DNA from: Desulfobacteraceae bacterium
Lineage (GTDB): Bacteria > Desulfobacterota > Desulfobacteria > Desulfobacterales > Desulfobacteraceae
Assembly (NCBI GenBank): GCA_003354055.1
Contig: PIVQ01000143.1
Span: 1-12,422, forward strand
DNA: 12,422 nt
Reading direction: 5' to 3'
A program made the translations under genes and the position numbers. Of the stretch, positions 1 to 6,500 are shown one piece after another. The number at the start of each line of letters is the position of its first letter. The first letter of the stretch is position 1. The notes beneath the pieces were generated by a model. That model was not told the origin of the DNA and did not search any database. It worked only from the letters and a program-made list of their open reading frames with translations.

Positions 1-1223
1 TTTACCGGAGTTCCCCCCTTTGAGAAGGTCAGTAACTGGTGGGTTAACGACCTTGCCCGATCCGAAGATTTTAAGGCTTTTGACAAAAACCCGTCTACTT
101 TTTCGTCAGTGGTATATTTTCTGGCCAGGTCTATATATCCGAAAATACCGCTCAGGTAATTGTTAAAATCATGGGCAATGCCCCCTGCTAGAGTCCCTAA
201 GGATTCCATTTTCTGTGCCTGTTCATACTGAGCCTCCAGATTTTTTTTCTCACTAATGTCAGTGATATTCACAACCAGCCCGTATATGGCATCACTATCA
301 TCTTTGATTACAGCCGCACTGAGAATAATATCCAAAATTCGTTTATTTTTTGTCATCCGTTTGGTTTCAAAGGAAAGGGGCCTGGCAGTTTCAAATATTT
401 TCCGAATTTTTTCCTTGGATAGAACCGCTTCATCCTCCGGGACAAATGGTATTTTCCGGCCTTTGACTTCCTCAAAAGTCCATCCGAACACCTGGGTAAA
501 GGCAGGGTTTACATACAGGGGATACCCATCAAGATCATACAATACCATGGGGTCCGGATTGGCCTCCAGGATTGCACGAAGCTGGTGCTCGCTCTCCTGA
601 AGTGCCCTTTCCGCCTCCTTTTTCCGGGTAACGTCTCGGGTGATACCCTCTATCCCTGCGATGTCACCCTGGTGATCCCGATAAAAATGGGCATTTGTGG
701 ATGCCCACCACCTAGTACCGTCCTTTTTTGTAAGCAGGGCTTCAAAATTTTTCACATACCCATTGGCTTTGAGTTGATCCAAAAATCCCTGTCTTTCTAT
801 AGGATTTTCATAAATCTCCTCGGCCATCTTCATACCAACGGCCTCACTCACCGAATACCCGGACAAGTTTAAAACAGAGGGGGAAACAAAGACAATGCGG
901 CCGTCCAAATCCGTCCTGTACAAAAGATCGGGAGAACTGTCCACCACAATCCGGTATTTTTCCTCACTTTCATTTAGTCGTTGCCGCACCGATATCAATT
1001 GCTTGAGTTCCCTTTGAAGCAAAAAGAAAATCAACAGGGCTGTAATCAATACAAAAATCCAGCCCTTGACTGTCTGAATCCTTGTCAGTAAATGGGAGTC
1101 GGTAATTATAAAATAAAGGAACTGATCGGAAAAAAGAATCCAGGCACCTGAAAACGCAAAGTATATCAACGCGATTTTTAATGCAGATTTTTTGTCCGGC
1201 GTTAAAAAGGAATGGCCTCCCAT
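1..1223 (-). CDS. PAS-domain sensor histidine kinase, N-terminal part (runs off left edge)
   Basis: Translating the minus strand from ATG at 1223 gives 407 open codons to the window edge. The protein is a membrane sensor kinase that should autophosphorylate a histidine and pass the phosphate to a response-regulator aspartate. Two hydrophobic segments lie at about residues 16-35 and 53-69 with a short loop between them. Two PAS domains follow at about 87-200 (ESEEKYRIVVDSSPD onwards) and about 210-325 (ANPDPMVLYDLDG onwards); the first ends in a PAC-like segment (GIEGITRDVTRKKEAE). The HisKA H-box GTLAGGIAHDFNN then carries the phosphoacceptor His351. The ATP-binding domain, and any receiver domain, lie outside the window. 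The start is supported by AGGAGG seven bases upstream. The input signal cannot be told from the sequence. The family call is firm; the specific function is unknown. Confidence 0.93.
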   Translation of the reverse strand, partial: MGGHSFLTPDKKSALKIALIYFAFSGAWILFSDQFLYFIITDSHLLTRIQTVKGWIFVLITALLIFFLLQRELKQLISVRQRLNESEEKYRIVVDSSPDLLYRTDLDGRIVFVSPSVLNLSGYSVSEAVGMKMAEEIYENPIERQGFLDQLKANGYVKNFEALLTKKDGTRWWASTNAHFYRDHQGDIAGIEGITRDVTRKKEAERALQESEHQLRAILEANPDPMVLYDLDGYPLYVNPAFTQVFGWTFEEVKGRKIPFVPEDEAVLSKEKIRKIFETARPLSFETKRMTKNKRILDIILSAAVIKDDSDAIYGLVVNITDISEKKNLEAQYEQAQKMESLGTLAGGIAHDFNNYLSGIFGYIDLARKYTTDEKVDGFLSKALKSSDRARSLTHQLLTFSKGGTPV

Positions 1224-1331
1224 GCACCTGCCTCCTGTTCTGTGAGCAAAAAAAGAATAATGCCCGTTATCTTCTGTTCAACGGCCATACTTTACGGTGT
1301 CAGGTTTTATAGCAAATCGCAAAATTTTGTT

Positions 1332-1360
1332 TTTTTAGGTACTATAACTGTACAGGTCAA
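1332..1360 (-). promoter_or_regulatory. Candidate promoter for the sensor kinase
   Basis: On the minus strand a TTGACC -35-like box (1355-1360) is followed after 17 bp by TAAAAA (1332-1337). This would give a 5' leader of roughly 100 nt before the kinase ATG. The -10 box matches the consensus at four of six positions. AT-rich leaders often give such matches by chance, so this is only a candidate. Confidence 0.28.
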
Positions 1361-1611
1361 AAATCACAGAACAGGCATGGAAAATGGTGATGTCCTTCTA
1401 GTCCGGACACCTTTATAATTTTTTAAGTATACGCCCCGCCACCGGCTCAAGTCAAGCCAGCCTGTTCGGCAGCAGCAATTCTCAATATAGAATCATATGG
1501 ACCCGAATCGACCACGAGGATCAAGGAGCTATCCTAAAAAAGCGAGAAAAGAAAAAGCTGTACAAGCGTTAAGCTGCACGGAAATATTCCATATTTGATC
1601 ATGAATTCTAG

Positions 1612-1794
1612 TCATCGAAACAAACCGGGTTAGAGCTTGAATATCATCAAAAAAAGTTTGCCGACTATGAAGTTCATCCCGAACCAATTTATATTATTTT
1701 TCGCTTTTTCAAGCACGGCTCAGCCGATGCATTTTTCCTGTTGGATTTTAGCAATCAGGAGAGAAGCCCCCCGCATTCAGGAAATTCCTCTTGA
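1612..1794 (+). pseudogene. Orphan 60-codon open segment, possible gene remnant
   Basis: After a TAG at 1609-1611 the plus strand stays open for 60 codons to TGA at 1792-1794. The translation has protein-like composition: it includes LELEYHQKKFADYEVHPEP, then IYIIFRFFKHGSADAFFLLD and FSNQER. Alternating acidic, aromatic and aliphatic residues would suit beta strands and helices. There is no ATG or ribosome binding site at its beginning, so it is more likely the tail of a broken gene than an intact small gene. I do not recognise the family. It ends a few bases before the convergent MarR/DJ-1 gene. Confidence 0.3.
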
Positions 1795-1802
1795 ACGCCT
1801 TG

Positions 1803-2696
1803 TTAAGCCCCTACGGCTTTCATTAGCTCAAAGAACGCATCTGGCGAGCTGGTTTTAAATAACGTATACCATGCTTCAAGCACGTCGGTTTTATAGAGAT
1901 GAATTTCTTTAAATATTTCCCGGGCAAACTCTAAAGAGGCAGTTCCGGAGGCGGTAATAACACCTTTGTCACTAACGGATAAAGCATCTACATAATGTTC
2001 GCCGCCTTGATAATGAGAATTTAAAAGGTAGTCTTTTGAATTGCTTGTATGCTGAATAGAATCAAACAGTCCAATTTTTGCAAGCCCAAGGGTTGCGCCA
2101 CAAATGGCTGCCACCTTAATTTTATTTTTGTGAAACTCTTTTGCAAGCAGCGTAGCGTTTTGATTGCCACCGTCATCCCAGCTTTTTCCTCCTGGAAGTA
2201 TTAACATCTCAGCATCCGAAAACGATACCTCATCCAAGCTAAGGTCTGGTGTAATTTGAAGCCCGCCAATTGTACGAATAGGTTTTCCGTCAATACTGAA
2301 CGTTTTTAACTGATACTTATCGGGATTAACCTGCATCATAGGATTGTTGATTCCAGCAGTAATATACCCTATTTCCCAATCGGCAAGAGTGTCGAATAAA
2401 ATAGATAATTCTTTTTGGAGGATTTCATAGGTCTCCTCACAATATGTATGGAACTTTTGTGTGCACTTTTTCATTTTCGAGACAGCTATTGTTAATTTTT
2501 CGACATCCAGATTTTTCGACATTTCATTAGCCCAAATTGTTTGTCTTCTCTTTACTTCTTCCATTGTTTCTTTACCAAGCGCTGACAGCGAACACAATTT
2601 GGCCCGGCGATGAGCAGGATTATCTGCGGTATCAATAAAACCATCCTTGATGAGCCGATTGGTTATTCTCTGCACATTCTGGCGAGACAACCCCAT
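1803..2696 (-). CDS. MarR-type HTH / DJ-1-PfpI fusion, N-terminus apparently truncated
   Basis: The 297 residues contain two domains. Residues 1-85 match the second half of a MarR winged helix: recognition helix GLSRQNVQRITNRLIKDG, wing DNPAHRRAKLCSLSALG, then the C-terminal dimerisation helices. Residues about 95-265 are a complete DJ-1/PfpI (class I amidotransferase-like) domain of the YoaZ type: FDTLADWEIGY, IGGLQITPD, LILPGGKSWDD, and the nucleophile elbow AAICGATLGLA with Cys199. MarR proteins normally have 40-50 more residues before the recognition helix. Here the frame meets a TAG eight codons before the ATG, and only LLFARR lies between. The apparent Shine-Dalgarno AGGAGG abuts the ATG directly, which is poor spacing. 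The gene is more AT-rich than its neighbours, suggesting transfer. It may be a decayed gene, or may be expressed with an incomplete HTH. A redox- or ligand-sensing regulator is a guess only. Confidence 0.75.
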   Translation of the reverse strand: MGLSRQNVQRITNRLIKDGFIDTADNPAHRRAKLCSLSALGKETMEEVKRRQTIWANEMSKNLDVEKLTIAVSKMKKCTQKFHTYCEETYEILQKELSILFDTLADWEIGYITAGINNPMMQVNPDKYQLKTFSIDGKPIRTIGGLQITPDLSLDEVSFSDAEMLILPGGKSWDDGGNQNATLLAKEFHKNKIKVAAICGATLGLAKIGLFDSIQHTSNSKDYLLNSHYQGGEHYVDALSVSDKGVITASGTASLEFAREIFKEIHLYKTDVLEAWYTLFKTSSPDAFFELMKAVGA

Positions 2697-2710
2697 CCTC
2701 CTGGCAAAAA

Positions 2711-2732
2711 GTAACTATCGACAAGTTGTAAC
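2711..2732. promoter_or_regulatory. Possible operator-like site upstream of the MarR/DJ-1 gene
   Basis: GTAAC occurs at 2711-2715 and again at 2728-2732, 17 bp apart. Between them AACT (2713-2716) and AGTT (2724-2727) form an inverted pair around a TCGA core. The size suits a MarR-type operator. However, the site sits exactly where MarR coding homology stops, so it could equally be part of the rearrangement junction. Confidence 0.22.
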
Positions 2733-2794
2733 AGGAGCCGATCTCAAATCCCCGGGATTCATCACGCCGCCCCAGATGTACGGTGTATGCCCCC

Positions 2795-3616
2795 TTATGG
2801 TCTGTCTTCGTCTCCGTCAGGGGGCAGCGGTTTCAGATCATCGTAGAGTGCGTCAAGTTCTATGCCGAAATTCGTTTTTAATGCATCAAGGTAGGCCGGG
2901 CTGTCCGGCAGCGTCTGCACCTCTTCCCTGCCGTTGGCGGTGATTTTCAATGTCCGGTCCAGCAATGTGATGCCTCCTCCGGGAAGGGGACACCCGGCAA
3001 CACGGGAAAATGTAAAAAATGTATCAGGGCTGGTAGATGTATAATGGTTTCCGTATGCAATATCCGCGGGACATACATAGCCCAGATCAAAACTGTAGAG
3101 GTCTTTCCATTCACCGTCCTCAAGAGCCTGTAACATGGTGCCGAAATGTCCCCCGTCCGTCAGCCGTATGGTCTGTCCATCCTTTGTGACAGGGCTGTCC
3201 AATTCCATGGGAATGGGCATGCGGGGTGAGTTCCCCCCAAACCCCACATCTGCCAGCCAATCCCTGCCGTCAATGGAAATCAGCTCCAGCTGGTGTCCGC
3301 GGCCCGAGGGAGTCCCAGTCACATGGACGCGCGCCAGCAGGGCCCGGGCCTTGAATCCCAAAGCCTTAAGTGCTTGCAAAAACAAACCGTTCAACTCAAA
3401 ACAGTAGCCCCCTCTTTTTTTAAGGACAAGCTTATTGAAAACGGCCTGTGGGGTAAGATCGATGCCCCTTCCTAAGAGAATATCAAAATTTTCAAACGGA
3501 ATGGCGTGGAAATGAGCATTATGCAGGCTTGCCAATGTGTCCGGGGACACATCAATCGCACCGCTGAAATTGATGCGGTGCAGGTACGCTTCTAAATCGA
3601 ATTCATAGGAATCCAT
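2795..3616 (-). CDS. nat: Arylamine N-acetyltransferase
   Basis: This 273-residue protein matches the arylamine N-acetyltransferase family in length and in all key motifs. The family moves an acetyl (or other acyl) group from CoA to arylamines, arylhydrazines and related nucleophiles in the cytoplasm, through a Cys-His-Asp triad. The triad is visible: Cys72 in RGGYCFELN, His108 in GRGHQLEL and Asp123 in LADVGFGGNSPR. The N-terminal PFENFDILLGRGIDL segment (residues 40-54) is also typical. The start has a good ribosome binding site (AAAGGAG, about nine bases upstream). The 3' end is 98 bp from the MarR/DJ-1 gene. The upstream neighbour is a small ORF whose stop overlaps the approach to this ribosome binding site. 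The natural substrate cannot be told; detoxification or acyl transfer in biosynthesis are both possible. Confidence 0.95.
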   Translation of the reverse strand: MDSYEFDLEAYLHRINFSGAIDVSPDTLASLHNAHFHAIPFENFDILLGRGIDLTPQAVFNKLVLKKRGGYCFELNGLFLQALKALGFKARALLARVHVTGTPSGRGHQLELISIDGRDWLADVGFGGNSPRMPIPMELDSPVTKDGQTIRLTDGGHFGTMLQALEDGEWKDLYSFDLGYVCPADIAYGNHYTSTSPDTFFTFSRVAGCPLPGGGITLLDRTLKITANGREEVQTLPDSPAYLDALKTNFGIELDALYDDLKPLPPDGDEDRP

Positions 3617-3629
3617 ATTTATATCTCCT

Positions 3630-3809
3630 TTAAGCCTTTAAACCGTTGAGATATATTCCCAACAGCTCCTTAACATCTTGTTCAATGCTTTCTTCCACCT
3701 CTGAAAAAATCCGGTGGACCAGGAGTATATTCCTGGTCTCGCTGTTCAAGCTGTTCAAGCTGTTCTCGCCGTTCTCGCCGGTATCATGCCCTGGCCAGAA
3801 CCAGCGCAT
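3630..3809 (-). CDS. Small 59-aa ORF overlapping the comF 3' end (hypothetical)
   Basis: ATG at 3809 lies inside the end of comF in the +1 frame. The ORF runs 59 codons to TAA at 3630-3632, just before the nat ribosome binding site. The middle is low-complexity (GENGENSLNSLNSE), encoded by a nonamer tandem repeat. The second half reads like a real amphipathic protein (NILLVHRIFSEVEESIEQDV, then KELLGIYLNGLKA) and resembles a regulator C-terminal helix. No strong Shine-Dalgarno precedes the ATG. Translation might instead begin at an internal GTG or TTG, or come by frameshift from comF. It is adjacent to nat and could be translationally coupled to it. I do not recognise the family. Confidence 0.35.
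   Translation of the reverse strand: MRWFWPGHDTGENGENSLNSLNSETRNILLVHRIFSEVEESIEQDVKELLGIYLNGLKA
3717..3738. repeat. Perfect 8-bp-arm inverted repeat (GACCAGGA ... TCCTGGTC)
   Basis: The arms GACCAGGA (3717-3724) and TCCTGGTC (3731-3738) are exact complements around a 6-bp loop, GTATAT. No T-run follows on either strand, so it is not a standard intrinsic terminator. It sits between comF and nat and inside the 59-aa ORF. It could be an operator, an mRNA hairpin or a processing site. Confidence 0.5.
3741..3779. repeat. Nonamer tandem repeat, four units
   Basis: On the plus strand the units are GCTGTTCAA, GCTGTTCAA, GCTGTTCTC and GCCGTTCTC, followed by GCC. The 9-bp period keeps the reading frame. 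In the 59-aa minus-strand ORF it produces the repeating triplets GEN-GEN-SLN-SLN. Slippage could change copy number in steps of three residues without breaking the frame. Confidence 0.7.
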
Positions 3810-4554
3810 CCACCCGGTCCGCCCCTGCTTTCAATAAAGTTTTTGCCGCTGCATTACAGGTCGAGCCTGTTGTATAGACATCATCGATCAGCAGGACGGA
3901 TTTGCCCTTCAAGGCGTTCTTTTGTTTCCACTCAAAAGCCTGCTTTAAATTTTTCTTTCTTTCGCCGGGATCAAGTCCGGTCTGGCTGGGAGTAGCTTTA
4001 ATCCGGACAAGTCCATGAATATCAATGGTCCAGGATGGCAATTTTCCTTTATTTTTCCTGTACAGAGATACAAAATTGCGAACCAGGAAAAAGGATTGGT
4101 TGAATCCGCGTTTCCTTGCCTTTTGGAAATGGAGAGGAATGGGCAGGATAAGATCAATTTTTTTGTCTGAAAAATAAACATCAAAGGCGTCAAACATATG
4201 GGTTTCAAAAGGCCTGGCCAGACAGAGCCTGGACTGGTATTTGAACAGGCCGAGTCCTTCCCGGACCACCCCTTTATATTCAAAGGCCGCCCTGACCTGG
4301 CCCAGAGGCGGCATCCCTTTCAGACAACCCTCACAAAGGTGGGATTCCCCTATACGGGCTTCAAATACCTGTCCGCAGCAGGTGCAGAAGGGCGGATAAA
4401 AAAAAGGGAGAACCTTGCCCATGCACTCTGGACAATAACAGGATGACAGAGGAGTTCCCCTCTCTTTATTCAGTATAGTTCCGCATTTGAGACATTTACC
4501 CGGAAATACCAGGGTCTGGAGTTCATTGCCAATGGATTTGAAAAGATTGAACAT
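3784..4554 (-). CDS. comF: ComF family amidophosphoribosyltransferase-like protein
   Basis: This 256-residue protein has the two parts of the ComF/GntX family. The N-terminus is a cysteine-rich, zinc-ribbon-like region with Cys at 21, 24, 39, 41, 44, 57, 59, 60, 74 and 77. The C-terminus is a type I phosphoribosyltransferase fold, with KRGFNQS at 148-154 and the PRPP-binding loop VLLIDDVYTTGST at 220-232. In Firmicutes, ComF is linked to DNA uptake and single-strand DNA handling at the cytoplasmic face of the membrane. In Proteobacteria, homologues take part in DNA uptake or carbon-source use, and the reaction is unsettled. No other competence gene is nearby, so its role here is open. The start is supported by AAGGGGG a few bases upstream. 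Confidence 0.9.
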   Translation of the reverse strand: MFNLFKSIGNELQTLVFPGKCLKCGTILNKERGTPLSSCYCPECMGKVLPFFYPPFCTCCGQVFEARIGESHLCEGCLKGMPPLGQVRAAFEYKGVVREGLGLFKYQSRLCLARPFETHMFDAFDVYFSDKKIDLILPIPLHFQKARKRGFNQSFFLVRNFVSLYRKNKGKLPSWTIDIHGLVRIKATPSQTGLDPGERKKNLKQAFEWKQKNALKGKSVLLIDDVYTTGSTCNAAAKTLLKAGADRVDALVLARA

Positions 4555-4623
4555 AGTGCCCCCTTAGCCTAATGGACAGGGCTTTATTCAATATCTATTT
4601 ACTCAGTAGCTGACCAAAACCCC

Positions 4624-4763
4624 GTGCTTGGATGAAAACTTGCCCATATGCAAGGCGCAAGGAAGTCTGAAACCGGAGTGTACTCTTGTACATGAGGCCC
4701 GATTTTATAATTTGGCAGACTTTTGCAGCAACGCGGCAGATGGGTGAGTTTTCGTTCAAGCAC
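4624..4763. repeat. 140-bp inverted-repeat element (MITE/REP-like)
   Basis: The ends form a 28-bp inverted repeat, 4624-4651 against 4736-4763, with 23 of 28 positions complementary (GTGCTTG at one end, CAAGCAC at the other). A second, inner pair is AAGTCTG (4663-4669) and CAGACTT (4716-4722). A small GTAC...GTAC dyad lies near the centre (about 4680-4693). No transposase reading frame is inside. The right arm overlaps the last codon and stop of rlmB. This looks like a non-autonomous dispersed repeat that can fold into a long hairpin. From memory, similar elements recur in Desulfobacterales genomes, but I cannot confirm that here. Confidence 0.75.
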
Positions 4764-5625
4764 TACTTAGCAACCTCTGACGTTTGGCCTCATACATGGC
4801 AATGCCGCCGGCCACAGAGGCATTCAACGAATTGATCTTTCCAGAAATGGGAATGGACAGGATAAAATCACACTCTTTTCTGACCCCCGGACGGATCCCC
4901 TTGTGTTCCCCTCCCACCACAAGTGCCAGGTTGCCGGTAAGATCAGCTTCAAACAGGCCTTTGTCTCCGCCGGCATCCAGACCGGAAATCCAGGCGCCAT
5001 CTTTCTTGAGATCCCGCATCAGGGATGAAAGATTGGTGGCCAGGAAAATATCAGCGTGTTCCATTGCCCCGGCGGAACTTCTGGAGACCCCGGGCGAAGG
5101 AAGGGCAGAACGGTCCTTGGGGATGACAATATAATCCACATCCGCGCACAGAGCCGTCCGGATCAGGGCTCCAAGGTTATGGGGATCTTCAACACTTTCC
5201 ACAATAAGAATAAAAAACGGGGTTTCCCGCTTTCGCAGCGCAGCCCAGATATCAGCAACACCTCTTGCTGGGAATGCAGACACCCTTGCACCGATGCCCT
5301 GGTGATTCCCGCCAAAAGCCAATCGTTCCAGAGTTTCGGAGGATACGTTCTGAATAGGAATACCCTTTTCGGAGGCAAGCTGAGCCACTTTCTCTACCCT
5401 GGGGTCAGACCGTTTGTCGGACAGAAGAATGGATTCAAATTGCCGCCGGCCGGCCCGTAAGGCCTCATACACAGAGTGGAATCCAAACAGAACTTCATTT
5501 TTACCAGAGCCGGTTTTACCTTTTTCGGGTCTGTTCTTTTTCCCCTGCTGTGCCGGTCCCTGTTTTAAGTTTTTTTGTTTCAAAGGTTTCTGTTTCAAAG
5601 ATTTATTTTTCCTGGACTGGCCCAT
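4756..5625 (-). CDS. rlmB: 23S rRNA 2'-O-methyltransferase, RlmB/TrmH (SpoU) family
   Basis: This 289-residue SPOUT methyltransferase should methylate a ribose 2'-OH from S-adenosylmethionine, in RlmB on 23S rRNA G2251 (E. coli numbering). Residues 1-43 are a basic Lys/Gln-rich extension with a repeated LKQK motif. An N-terminal substrate-binding domain begins at NEVLFGFHSVYEALRAG. The three SpoU motifs are present: DPHNLGALIRTA (147-158), LVVGGEHKGI (235-244) and IPISGKINSLNASVAGG (258-274), which form the trefoil-knot cofactor site. I chose ATG at 5625, three bases after the gmk stop, with GGGAG about eight bases upstream; a TTG at 5628 is also possible. The final Ala codon and TGA lie in the repeat arm at 4736-4763. 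It is last in the operon. The family is firm; the exact target nucleotide is inferred. Confidence 0.92.
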   Translation of the reverse strand: MGQSRKNKSLKQKPLKQKNLKQGPAQQGKKNRPEKGKTGSGKNEVLFGFHSVYEALRAGRRQFESILLSDKRSDPRVEKVAQLASEKGIPIQNVSSETLERLAFGGNHQGIGARVSAFPARGVADIWAALRKRETPFFILIVESVEDPHNLGALIRTALCADVDYIVIPKDRSALPSPGVSRSSAGAMEHADIFLATNLSSLMRDLKKDGAWISGLDAGGDKGLFEADLTGNLALVVGGEHKGIRPGVRKECDFILSIPISGKINSLNASVAGGIAMYEAKRQRLLSSA

Positions 5626-5628
5626 CAA

Positions 5629-6195
5629 TCAGCTCCCTTTCTCCCCTGCAAAAATCCGGCAGAGATCGCTAACAGCATCATCCAAATTATCATTGACCAC
5701 CACATGGTCATAAAAAGAGCGCTGTTCCATTTCATCCCTGGCATTATCCAGGCGCCTCTGGATCACCTCATCACTGTCCGTTTCCCGGGCCTTGAGACGT
5801 TTTTCAAGGATCTCCAGAGAAGGAGGCATGATGAAGACAGAGACCAGTGCAAATCGGGAATCCATTATCTGGCGGCCGCCCTGGACGTCAATATCCAGAA
5901 TGATGCTTTTTCCTTCTTTGCGCTGTTCATCCACAAAGGCTCGGGATGTGCCGTAAAAATTCCCGTGGACCTTTGCCCATTCCAGCATCAAGCCAGCGTC
6001 AATCAGATTCTGGAATTCGTCCGAATCCGTAAAAAAATAGTCTTTGCCGTGGATTTCCCCTTTACGGGGCGGCCGGGTGGTGTGTGAAATGGAATAGGAC
6101 AATTCAGCAAACCGCGCCAATACCTCACGGACCAAAGTGGTCTTTCCTGCACCTGACGGAGCGGAAACCACAAAAAGTTTTCCAAAGTTGCCCAT
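5629..6195 (-). CDS. gmk: Guanylate kinase
   Basis: This 188-residue protein has the normal length and full motif set of bacterial guanylate kinase, which phosphorylates GMP to GDP with ATP in the cytoplasm. The P-loop SAPSGAGKTTL occupies residues 11-21. The GMP-binding region SHTTRPPRKGEIHGKDYFF covers 37-55, with Glu72 and Tyr81 in the same site. The lid with basic residues (RLKARETDSDEVIQRRL) is at 133-149. The ATG follows the remA stop by one base, and rlmB starts three bases after its own stop, so it is tightly coupled in the operon. In many bacteria rpoZ follows gmk; here rlmB takes that place. Confidence 0.97.
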   Translation of the reverse strand: MGNFGKLFVVSAPSGAGKTTLVREVLARFAELSYSISHTTRPPRKGEIHGKDYFFTDSDEFQNLIDAGLMLEWAKVHGNFYGTSRAFVDEQRKEGKSIILDIDVQGGRQIMDSRFALVSVFIMPPSLEILEKRLKARETDSDEVIQRRLDNARDEMEQRSFYDHVVVNDNLDDAVSDLCRIFAGEKGS

Positions 6196-6196
6196 G

Positions 6197-6475
6197 CTAC
6201 TTGCCCTTTGCCCCCTCTTCGTCTTCAGCCTGTACCAGGGCTTCGAACCTGGAAGATACGGTTTCCGCCTGGATGGCTGACAGAATCACATGATTGGAAT
6301 CCGTGACAATGACGGCACGGGTTTTTCTGCCGTGGGTAACGTCAATAAGCCGTCTGTCGTCCCGGGCGTCATCCTTTACCCGTTTCATGGGGGAAGAGTT
6401 GGGAGATAAAATCGCCACGACCCGATCCGCCACAACGGTGTTGCCAAAACCGATGTTTAAAAGAAGCTGCTCCAT
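6197..6475 (-). CDS. remA: RemA/DUF370 family DNA-binding regulator
   Basis: This 92-residue protein matches RemA (DUF370) along almost its whole length: [20 protein letters not shown], then [40 protein letters not shown] and [11 protein letters not shown]. In Bacillus subtilis, RemA is an oligomeric DNA-binding protein that activates biofilm-matrix and osmoprotection genes, and its gene also lies between the yicC homologue (yloC) and gmk. The arginine-rich GRKTRAV and [12 protein letters not shown] segments fit the family's DNA-contacting surface. The C-terminus carries a short acidic/basic tail ([11 protein letters not shown]) beyond the conserved core. The start is supported by AAAGGA before the ATG. 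The targets in this organism are unknown. Confidence 0.92.
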   Translation of the reverse strand: MEQLLLNIGFGNTVVADRVVAILSPNSSPMKRVKDDARDDRRLIDVTHGRKTRAVIVTDSNHVILSAIQAETVSSRFEALVQAEDEEGAKGK

Positions 6476-6500
6476 ATTTTTCCTTTAATTTTTAAGGTCC

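Larger units (their letters stand above)
1224..1802. other. 579-bp stretch with no confident gene
   Basis: This region lies between the kinase start and the 3' end of the MarR/DJ-1 gene. Its left part is the kinase leader. Beyond that I see two short plus-strand open segments. One is a basic 33-codon ORF (ATG at 1497, stop 1596-1598, beginning MDPNRPRGSRSYPKK) without a clear ribosome binding site. The other is a 60-codon open segment at 1612-1794, listed separately. No tRNA-like fold or factor-independent terminator with a T-run was recognised. It may be the scar of an eroded gene or mobile element. Confidence 0.5.

Noticed and set aside
1212..1418. Plus-strand 68-residue ORF upstream of the kinase
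   Set aside because: It runs antisense across the kinase start and leader, has no ribosome binding site and no recognisable family features.
1806..1822. AAGCC/GGCTT hairpin at the end of the MarR/DJ-1 gene as a terminator
   Set aside because: The stem is only five base pairs, lies in the coding end and has no T-run.
2731..2765. T-loop-like string (TCAAATCCCCGG) suggesting a tRNA fragment or attachment site
   Set aside because: No acceptor stem, anticodon arm or D-arm can be paired around it, and no integrase is nearby.
3741..3779. Nonamer repeats as a CRISPR array
   Set aside because: Units are 9 bp and directly abutting with no spacers; this is a simple tandem repeat.
4784..5460. Long antisense ORFs over rlmB
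   Set aside because: They mirror a well-conserved SpoU gene and show no motifs of their own; codon bias of the real gene explains them.
5625..5628. TTG start for rlmB one codon before the ATG
   Set aside because: ATG at 5625 has equal or better spacing from GGGAG and is the commoner start codon; the difference is one residue.
6476..6500. CCTT/AAGG dyad before remA as a regulatory hairpin
   Set aside because: Four-base arms in an AT-rich gap are expected by chance, and the AAAGG is accounted for as the remA ribosome binding site.
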